The translations under genes were made by a program, and so were the position numbers. DNA of 49,567 nucleotides from Streptomyces prunicolor NBRC 13075 (GTDB taxonomy: Bacteria; Actinomycetota; Actinomycetes; Streptomycetales; Streptomycetaceae). Each line of letters opens with the position of its first letter. The first letter of the stretch is position 1. The DNA lies in NCBI RefSeq assembly GCF_000367365.1, contig NZ_BARF01000135.1, positions 1-49,567 on the forward strand, given 5' to 3'. The notes below the pieces were generated by a model. The model worked only from the letters and a program-made list of their open reading frames with translations, searched no databases and had not been told where the DNA came from. Positions 1-9,237 of the stretch are shown piece after piece.

Positions 1-671
1 CTCGGGGTGGGGGCGAGTTTCGCGGCGAGCGGTGCGTGAACGGCTGGCGGTGTGTGAACGGTGGGGGCGGTGTTCGCGGGCGGAGCCGTGTTCACAGGGG
101 ATGCGGTGTGCACGGGGGATGCGGTGTTCACGGGGGCCGGGGGCGTTGTCGGGCCGGCCGGGGTGTTCACAGCGTTCGGGGTGTTCGGGGCGTTTCGGGC
201 GGCGTGGGTGTTCGGCGTGTTCACAGCCTCCGTGGCGCTTCCCTCCCGCCCCCCGTGAACTCCCCGTCCGCGCACCGCACCGAAGCGCGGCACGATCACC
301 TGCTCCAGCGCGCCGGGCAGCATCGCGGCCATCCGCTCGTCCGAACCGGCGCTCACGTCCAGCCAGACGGTGGGGCGTTCATGGATGAGCAGGAGGGCGC
401 AGCCGGCGTAGACCAGGGCGGTGACCGGGCCCTCGGGGTGGCCGACGAGTTGTTGCCAGACCCGTTCCCGCAGCGGGACTTCGGCGAGTTTCCCCTGCTT
501 GCGCAGCCAGGACTCGACCTCGGTGAGGGCGAAGGCGGGGCTGGTCTCGGTGCCGCCGACCGGTTTGGGGAAGTCCGCGTGGCGGCGGCGCCAGTTGCTG
601 ACGGCGGCACGGCCCACACCGGCGAGCCGTGCGATACCGGCGGCGGTCACCTCTGTCGCGTTGTCCTGCAC
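1..671 (-). CDS. N-6 DNA methylase family protein, N-terminal part (runs off the left edge)
   Basis: The frame is open from the start to the window edge, giving about 223 residues. Residues 8-31 form a helix-turn-helix ending in SNWRRRH, followed by a segment (ETSPAFALTEVESWLRKQGK) that I recognise as the N-terminal regulatory or DNA-binding part of Streptomyces proteins annotated as N-6 DNA methylases. The catalytic methyltransferase domain, if present, lies outside the window. From about residue 145 the protein becomes a low-complexity tail of repeated VNT/VHT units rich in Pro, Ala and Thr. I chose the GTG at 671 because GAGAGGAG lies just upstream; an in-frame ATG at 755 would add 28 residues. 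It is divergent from the next gene. Family assignment is from memory; catalytic activity cannot be judged here. Confidence 0.7.
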   Translation of the reverse strand, partial: MQDNATEVTAAGIARLAGVGRAAVSNWRRRHADFPKPVGGTETSPAFALTEVESWLRKQGKLAEVPLRERVWQQLVGHPEGPVTALVYAGCALLLIHERPTVWLDVSAGSDERMAAMLPGALEQVIVPRFGAVRGRGVHGGREGSATEAVNTPNTHAARNAPNTPNAVNTPAGPTTPPAPVNTASPVHTASPVNTAPPANTAPTVHTPPAVHAPLAAKLAPTP

Positions 672-806
672 CCGCCCCACTCCTCTCGTCCCGCCGTCCC
701 GCGGACCCCGTTGCGCCTGCTGTCGGCCTGCTGTTCCGTCTGTGACGCCGAGCATACCGACGCACGCAAGATCTACCCCTTCACGGCCGTGTACATGCGA
801 ACATGC

Positions 807-845
807 GTGAACCGTGTTGACTCGGTTCACAGTCTCTGCTCTTAT
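807..845 (+). promoter_or_regulatory. Promoter candidate with overlapping inverted-repeat operator
   Basis: A perfect inverted repeat GTGAACCG-N8-CGGTTCAC occupies 807-830. Its spacer holds TTGACT (817-822), a good -35 hexamer, with TCTTAT (840-845) 17 bases downstream as a possible -10. A direct repeat ACATGCG lies just upstream (793-799 and 801-807). The layout suggests a repressor site covering the -35 of the promoter for the exported protein starting at 907. The -10 match is modest. The binding protein is unknown. Confidence 0.5.
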
Positions 846-906
846 TGACCCAACGAACGAGCGACCGCCGGAGGGAGGCGGTCGCCGCATCGGGGAGGGG
901 ACAGCC

Positions 907-1608
907 ATGGGGATGAAGGGCAAGGTCGCGCTGGGCGCCATCGTGGGGGTCGTCGTCATCGGGGTCGTGTCGGCGAACGCCGGCGGCAACGGCGGGGACA
1001 GCGGTTCGGGCAGCAGCGGCAAGGGCTCTTCGGCGTCCGCGGAACACAAGGACGCCGGGAAGAAGAGCTCGGACAAGAAGGGCTCGACCGAGGCCGTCGA
1101 GACCAAGAAGGCCGCGTTCGACGGGGACGGCGACTTCCAGGTCGGCACGGACATCAAGCCCGGCACATATCGCACCAGCGGCAACACCGACGGCATGTGC
1201 TACTGGGAGCGGGCCAAGAACGCCTCGGGCGACACGGACTCGCTGCTGGCCAACGACAATGTGAGCGGCGCCAGTTACGTCACTATCAAGTCCACCGACA
1301 AGATCTTCAAGTCGAGCGGCTGCAAGGACTGGGAGGCCGTCGACGCGAAGGCGCAGGGCTCCCCCGCCACGAAGTTGGCCGGCGACGGCGGCATGTTCAA
1401 GGTCGGCGTCGACATCGCCCCCGGCACCTACAAGTCCACCGGCAACACGGACGACATGTGCTACTGGGAGCGCACGAAGGACGCCGAGCAGGGGCTGGAC
1501 TCGATCCTCGCGAACGACAACGTGACCGGCACGGCCGTCGTCACGATCAGCGCGAAGGACGCCTACTTCAAGACGACCGGCTGCAAGGACTGGAAGAAGA
1601 CGGCCTGA
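907..1608 (+). CDS. Secreted or membrane-anchored protein with two tandem copies of one domain
   Basis: The product is 233 residues. A short basic N-terminus and a hydrophobic stretch at residues 7-22 form a signal peptide or anchor, followed by a Gly/Ser/Lys-rich spacer to about residue 70. Two homologous domains follow, roughly 77-142 and 164-230. Both read F-x-VG-x-DI-x-PGTY, then CYWER, then LANDNV-x-G and a final GCKDW. Each copy has two cysteines (C98/C139 and C185/C226), consistent with one disulfide per domain outside the cell. I recognise this as a recurrent Streptomyces exported repeat without an established function. The ATG at 907 has GGGGAGGGG 6 bases upstream; an earlier GTG-like frame entry overlaps the promoter and was rejected. 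Confidence 0.75.
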   Translation: MGMKGKVALGAIVGVVVIGVVSANAGGNGGDSGSGSSGKGSSASAEHKDAGKKSSDKKGSTEAVETKKAAFDGDGDFQVGTDIKPGTYRTSGNTDGMCYWERAKNASGDTDSLLANDNVSGASYVTIKSTDKIFKSSGCKDWEAVDAKAQGSPATKLAGDGGMFKVGVDIAPGTYKSTGNTDDMCYWERTKDAEQGLDSILANDNVTGTAVVTISAKDAYFKTTGCKDWKKTA

Positions 1609-1742
1609 CGTTCTGACGCTCAGGTCAGGTCAGGTCAACGCTCTCGCGCCGCACCGGCAGAACCGACGGCACCTCTCCGGACCCCGCTTCGGGGCACCCC
1701 CCTCATCTCGTCACCGCTCGCCACTTCATCCAAGGAACTGCC

Positions 1743-2492
1743 ATGCGTCGAACCGCACTTGCCGCCCTCTGCCTCACCACCGTGGCCGCCGCGGGACTCA
1801 CCGGGTGTCTGCCCGGTGAGGACAAGGCGGACAGCAAGCCGAAGGGCCCGTTCGCCGGGCTGACCGGTGGCGAGATCGCCGACCGGTCCCTGACCACCAC
1901 CACCGCCGCCTCGTCGCTGCGGCTGAAGGGCGACATACCCGACGACGAGAGCGGCGGCACGATCCTGATCGACATGGCGCTGAACAAGAAGGGCGAGTGC
2001 GCCGGCACGCTGAGCTTCAAGGGCCAGGGCAAGGCCGACATGGTCAAGACCGGCGACACCATCTACATGAAGTACGACGAGGCGTTCCTGCGTGCGCAGA
2101 GCGACGGCGAGTCCAAGGCGGACACCGACGCGGTCGTGGACATGATGGCCGGGAAGTGGACCAAGATGTCCGCGAAGGGCGAGGACGCCAAGGACATAGC
2201 CAGCTTCTGCGATCTGAAGTCGATGCTCGGCGGCGCCGAGGACGGCAACTCGGACGCGACGCGCGGGAAGACGACCACCCTCGACGGCACTCCGGCGATC
2301 GCCCTGCACGAGAAGGACGGCAAGGACACCTACACGCTCTACGTGGCGACCGAGGGCAAGCCGTATGTGCTGCGCATCGACAGCGTCTCCTCCAAGGACC
2401 CCGGGACGCTCACGTTCGGCGAGTACGAGAAGCCGGTGCCGGCGAAGAAGCCCACCGGCAAGATCCTGGACCTGGACGCGCTGGGCAGCTGA
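1743..2492 (+). CDS. Secreted lipoprotein of unknown function
   Basis: The product is 249 residues. The N-terminus is a lipoprotein signal peptide: MRRTA, a hydrophobic core and the lipobox LTGC with lipidated Cys22. The rest is hydrophilic with alternating beta-type patterns (GTLSFKGQGKADMVKTGDTIYMK, then DGTPAIALHEKDGKDTYTLYV in the second half), which resembles the LolA/LppX-like fold of actinobacterial lipoproteins; this is an inference from pattern only. AAGGA lies 6 bases before the ATG. It is the second of two consecutive exported proteins on the plus strand, 134 bases after the first, and ends at a shared terminator facing the convergent nuclease-like gene. Confidence 0.8.
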   Translation: MRRTALAALCLTTVAAAGLTGCLPGEDKADSKPKGPFAGLTGGEIADRSLTTTTAASSLRLKGDIPDDESGGTILIDMALNKKGECAGTLSFKGQGKADMVKTGDTIYMKYDEAFLRAQSDGESKADTDAVVDMMAGKWTKMSAKGEDAKDIASFCDLKSMLGGAEDGNSDATRGKTTTLDGTPAIALHEKDGKDTYTLYVATEGKPYVLRIDSVSSKDPGTLTFGEYEKPVPAKKPTGKILDLDALGS

Positions 2493-2544
2493 GCGACTGG
2501 GCAGTTGAGCGGCCGAGCAATTGAACGGCCGAGACCCCAAGTCT

Positions 2545-2587
2545 CCTGTGGCTACGGCACGTTCACGGGGCGTGCCGTAGCCGCAGG
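2545..2587. terminator. Bidirectional terminator hairpin
   Basis: A 17-bp stem (5' arm 2545-2561, 3' arm 2571-2587) with one G-U pair encloses a 9-base loop TTCACGGGG. It lies between the convergent lipoprotein gene and the HNH gene and is placed to stop both. No long T-tract follows, as is usual in this genus. Confidence 0.75.
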
Positions 2588-2603
2588 TCAAAGCCGTGTC
2601 ACC

Positions 2604-3344
2604 TCAGTTCGCGTGGAACCTGGCCGGCGCGTTCGTCGGGTTGCCCCCGGTCGGCAGGGCCTGCTTCGAGCAGGTGGAGAGGACCCTGACCATCGCGGCC
2701 TTCTCCGCCGAGGTGACCCACAGCCCGTACTTCTTCTTCACGGCGACCTGCGCGGCGACATACGTGCACCGGTACGCCTTGTTGGGCGGCACCCAGGTCG
2801 CCGTGTCGCCGTCGCCCTTGCTGCGGTTGGCGCTGGCGCCGGCGGCGAGGAGGTTGAGCGGGTCGTTGGCGAGAGCTATGCGCTTGCTGGCGTCCCAGTA
2901 CTTGGCGCCCTTCTGCCAGGCGTCGGACAGGGCGACCAGGTGGTCGATGTCGACGAGGCTGGCGCCGCGCTTGTATATGACTTCCTTGCCGGAGTAGGGA
3001 TCGGATTCGAGGACGCCGTACGACACCTTGCAGTCGCCGTCGGTGAACTTCACCTGCTTCAGATCCCGTTTGAGGATGTCGTCCCTGGTGTCACAGCTGT
3101 TGGAGTCCGTGTCGGCCCAGGCCGCGCCGAACCGTTCACGGGAGTAACCGGTCTTCGGTGCCCGCCCCTTGACGGTCAGTGACTCGGCGGCGGTCAGGGC
3201 CGCGCCCCCGCCGGAGCCCGTGCCGGAGCCTCCGCCTGCCGTCGCCCCGGGCCCGGAGTCGCCCGTTCCCATCGTGTCCTGCTTGCATCCCGCGACGGAC
3301 AACATGACCAAGGCGGCGATGGCCGCCCCACTCCTCAGACGCAT
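2604..3344 (-). CDS. Secreted HNH-family (DUF1524, GmrSD C-terminal-like) nuclease lipoprotein
   Basis: The product is 246 residues. The signal peptide ends in the lipobox VAGC with Cys20, followed by a Gly/Ser/Thr-rich tether to about residue 50. The DUF1524-type HNH core includes DIDHLVALSDAW (D134, H135), then NDPLNLL (N160, N164) and NRSKGDGDTATW (N173, K176, D178), the expected metal and catalytic cluster for this beta-beta-alpha-metal fold. C84 and C105 could form a disulfide. Family knowledge: such exported actinobacterial HNH proteins are presumed extracellular nucleases. ATG 3344 was preferred over GTG 3347 because of its spacing from GGGGAGGGG. Confidence 0.85.
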   Translation of the reverse strand: MRLRSGAAIAALVMLSVAGCKQDTMGTGDSGPGATAGGGSGTGSGGGAALTAAESLTVKGRAPKTGYSRERFGAAWADTDSNSCDTRDDILKRDLKQVKFTDGDCKVSYGVLESDPYSGKEVIYKRGASLVDIDHLVALSDAWQKGAKYWDASKRIALANDPLNLLAAGASANRSKGDGDTATWVPPNKAYRCTYVAAQVAVKKKYGLWVTSAEKAAMVRVLSTCSKQALPTGGNPTNAPARFHAN

Positions 3345-3435
3345 CACGTGCGCCCCTCCCCTTGCTCACCCGGCCCCGCCCCGACAGGGACGGATAGTGA
3401 CCTGGTGCCCACGTTAGCGGCGGAGATGTTGCGGA

Positions 3436-3466
3436 TATATAGGGCCCGGAGGCACATGGCGCACAA
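3436..3466 (-). promoter_or_regulatory. Possible promoter of the HNH lipoprotein gene
   Basis: On the minus strand, TTGTGC (3466-3461) and TATATA (3441-3436) are separated by 19 bases. The A+T-rich TATATA is conspicuous in this GC-rich region. The spacing is longer than ideal. The rest of 3345-3620 shows only a short tandem CTTCGGACAC duplication near 3584-3603. Confidence 0.35.
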
Positions 3467-3620
3467 GTAGGGTGTATGGCCGCGACCGAGTTGGCGAAGG
3501 CGCCCCTACTTCGCACCCCCTCCCCACACTCCCTCCCCAACACCCGCCTCACGCACCACCGCAGACAGTGCCTCAGGCAGCACTTCGGACACCGCTTCGG
3601 ACACCACTCCACTCACCGCC

Positions 3621-4565
3621 TCAGACCTTGCCGATGCCGAGCGTCGACTCCGAGGGCAGCAGCCCGGAGCCCAGTACGGCGACCCAGAACTCCCCCAGCA
3701 GGTCGGCGAGTCGGTCGGTGTCGGTCCGGCCGAGGAACTGCCACGGTGCGGCGGCCAGTTGGTCGGTGCGGCGCTCGACCTCCTGACGCAGGTCACGGCC
3801 CGCCCTGGTCGCCGTACCCCTGTCGTCTATGACGCCTCGGGCGACCAGGCGTTCGCGGGCGGCCGCCCACTCCTCCGGGCTCCAGCCCCGGCTCTCGAAG
3901 CGCTGGACGGAGGCGGCTCCGATCGCGGCGAAGGAGACCAGGGACTCGACGGGGTCGAGGCCGGCGACGAGCAGGGCCGCGAGGTGGCCGTCGCCGCGGT
4001 GCTCGCGCAGGATCGTCGCCGCCTGCCACAACTGGAGGTGAGGTTCGGTGGGCCAGGCCAACTCGGCGTTGGCCGCGGCGAGGGGGCGGCCCGCGGTGTT
4101 CGCCGCCTCGGCGGCGCGGCGGGCGAGGGCGGCGGCCTCGGCCAACTCCGGGCTGTCGACACGGTCGCCGAATATCGCGCGGTACGCCCGGTCCATACCG
4201 CGCAGCCTCGCCTTCAGTACGGCGTCCGGGCTCGCGATGCTCCACGCCGAGTCCATGTGCTCGGCGACCATGCGGGGGCTGAAGCTGTAGAAGGCGGAGG
4301 CCACTCGTTCACCGCCGACCGGCCCCAAGGGCGCGGCGCGCAGCGGGAAGTAGCTCGGCCAGCGCTCCTCGGTGTCGTATCCGAGCGCCGCCGCCTCCTC
4401 GAAGACCTCCGGCGCGTAATACAGCACCGCGTGGAGGGGTTCGAGCAGGTGCCAGAGCTGACGCACACGGCTCAGCTCCACGGGGGCGGGGCTTTCCGCG
4501 AAGGCAGGGCCTCCCGCAGTGGCGCGGCTTTCCGCGGTCTCCACTCCACGCACGTTCTCCGACAT
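3621..4565 (-). CDS. SCO6745-family protein (SalK-like)
   Basis: The product is 314 residues. I recognise the SCO6745/SalK-type pattern: RQLWHLLEPLHAVLYYAPEV at the N-terminus, YFPLRAAPLG, AFYSFSPRMV, then LWQAATILREHRGDGHLAAL and FESRGWSPEEWAAARERLVA. The C-terminal half from about residue 190 looks like a winged-helix region (RLVARGVIDDRGTATRAGR). The function of the family is not established; a MarR-like or ligand-binding role is inferred from the winged-helix pattern. GAGGAG lies 8 bases before ATG 4565. The gene is divergent from a TetR regulator and probably its target, because the shared 106-bp intergenic region carries an inverted repeat. Confidence 0.75.
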   Translation of the reverse strand: MSENVRGVETAESRATAGGPAFAESPAPVELSRVRQLWHLLEPLHAVLYYAPEVFEEAAALGYDTEERWPSYFPLRAAPLGPVGGERVASAFYSFSPRMVAEHMDSAWSIASPDAVLKARLRGMDRAYRAIFGDRVDSPELAEAAALARRAAEAANTAGRPLAAANAELAWPTEPHLQLWQAATILREHRGDGHLAALLVAGLDPVESLVSFAAIGAASVQRFESRGWSPEEWAAARERLVARGVIDDRGTATRAGRDLRQEVERRTDQLAAAPWQFLGRTDTDRLADLLGEFWVAVLGSGLLPSESTLGIGKV

Positions 4566-4601
4566 GGCGTAACTCCTCGTCGCGTCCCGGCAGTTCCATA
4601 A

Positions 4602-4643
4602 CTTGACACTGACAAGATTGCACCAACCGCCCGAACTTGTCAA
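4602..4643. promoter_or_regulatory. Divergent promoter and TetR operator candidate
   Basis: On the minus strand TTGACA (4643-4638) and CAATCT (4620-4615) are 17 bases apart, a near-consensus promoter for the SCO6745-family gene about 40 bases from its start. Overlapping both elements is the inverted repeat TGACAAG (4610-4616) and CTTGTCA (4636-4642), with a further CTTGACA at 4602-4608. A dimeric regulator bound here would block the promoter. The natural candidate is the TetR protein encoded at 4672. Confidence 0.6.
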
Positions 4644-4671
4644 TGCCTAGATTCGGCGTACGCTGCTGACC

Positions 4672-5265
4672 ATGAGCACAGCCAAGACTTTCGGTGACAG
4701 CCGCCGCCCGTACCACCACGGCGATCTGCGCCGCGCCATCCTCACCGCCGCGCTCGACGTCATCGCCGCCGACGGCCCGTCCGGGCTGAGCCTGCGGGAT
4801 CTCGCCCGCCGTGCCGGTGTCTCGCACGCGGCGCCGGCGCATCACTTCAAGGACCGCACCGGGCTGTTGACGGTGATCGCGGCGGAAGGATTCGGGTTGC
4901 TGGCCGGCGCGATCGGCGAGGCGGCGGACCTGAAGGACGCGGGCGTGCGGTACGTGCGTTTCGCGCGCGAGCATCCGGCGCACTTCCAAGTGATGTTCGC
5001 GCCCGAGCTGTTGCGCGAGGGCGACCTCGAACTCGCCACGGCCCGCGCCCTCGCCACCGATGCCCTGCGCCATGCCGTCTCCGCCGTACCGCCCGAGGGA
5101 CGTGGCGCCGACGCCCGCCTCGCCGGTGTCGCCGCGTGGTCCCTGGCGCACGGCTTCGCGACGCTGCTGCTGGGTCACAACCTGGACGGGGCGGTGGGTG
5201 AGCGGGATCCGGAGGAGGTGTTCCGGGTGCTGGCGTCGATGTTGTTCCGGGTGGCGGCCGACTGA
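4672..5265 (+). CDS. TetR/AcrR-family transcriptional regulator (WHG-type C-terminal domain)
   Basis: The product is 197 residues, a normal TetR length. The N-terminus YHHGDLRRAILTAALDVIAADG followed by LSLRDLARRAGVSHAAPAHHFKDRTGLL is a typical TetR helix-turn-helix (about residues 15-65). The C-terminal ligand domain carries FAREHPAHFQVMFAPELL and AWSLAHGFATLLL, the pattern of the WHG subfamily. It is divergent from the SCO6745-family gene and likely represses it and itself through the inverted repeat between them. There is no clear Shine-Dalgarno sequence, and the transcript may be near-leaderless. The ligand is unknown. A 6-bp hairpin CTGAGC/GCTCAG (5262-5280) overlaps the stop codon. Confidence 0.9.
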   Translation: MSTAKTFGDSRRPYHHGDLRRAILTAALDVIAADGPSGLSLRDLARRAGVSHAAPAHHFKDRTGLLTVIAAEGFGLLAGAIGEAADLKDAGVRYVRFAREHPAHFQVMFAPELLREGDLELATARALATDALRHAVSAVPPEGRGADARLAGVAAWSLAHGFATLLLGHNLDGAVGERDPEEVFRVLASMLFRVAAD

Positions 5266-5396
5266 GCGGGCTCGGCTCAGGGAAGCGGTGCCGCCACCGG
5301 GTGCCGCGAGGTTCGGACCACGCACCCGGCCCGACGGTCCGATGGCGGCCACATTGCCCCAGGACGGAGGCGCGTGACCTGGGTTTCAGCCTCGTC

Positions 5397-8951
<3,555 letters not shown>

Positions 8952-9056
8952 GGAGGGGCGCTTCCGTCCGGGGGGTGGGCAACACGAAGGGCCCGACGCG
9001 GGTAGTGGGCCGGGGGGTATCCAGCGTACGTCGGTGCGCTGCCGTATGCCGGGGCC

Positions 9057-9065
9057 TGTGGATAA
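9057..9065 (-). other. Isolated DnaA-box match upstream of mfd
   Basis: The minus strand reads TTATCCACA, identical to the strong E. coli DnaA box. It is a single copy about 105 bases upstream of the mfd start. No cluster, AT-rich region or dnaA/dnaN genes are nearby, so it is not an origin; it may be coincidental or regulatory. Confidence 0.25.
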
Positions 9066-9158
9066 CCCTCGCTTCCTTGGCACCCCGCGCTGCCGAAAAA
9101 GCCTTTCCAACAGAGAAGTGGACCTCAAAGACAACAGACAAACGACAAGAAAAAACAA

Positions 9159-9200
9159 GCCCGGCGCCAAGAAGTCCCCCGTGACTTCTCGGCGCCGGGC
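9159..9200 (-). terminator. Rho-independent terminator of the ABC-transporter operon
   Basis: An 18-bp stem with one mismatch (arms 9159-9176 and 9183-9200) and a 6-base loop is followed, on the minus strand, by TTGTTTTTTCTTG. This classical T-tract is the clearest intrinsic terminator in the window. It lies just after the permease stop and separates that operon from mfd. Confidence 0.9.
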
Positions 9201-9237
9201 CTGCCCCCGTTCCCCCGTTGGACAGTGGCTCGGTTGG

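Noticed and set aside
1..260. CRISPR-like array of GTTCAC/GTGAAC repeats
   Set aside because: Units are only six bases, irregularly spaced, and are explained by VN/VH codons in an open reading frame.
9057..9065. Replication origin
   Set aside because: There is only one DnaA box, no AT-rich unwinding region and no dnaA, dnaN or parAB genes nearby.
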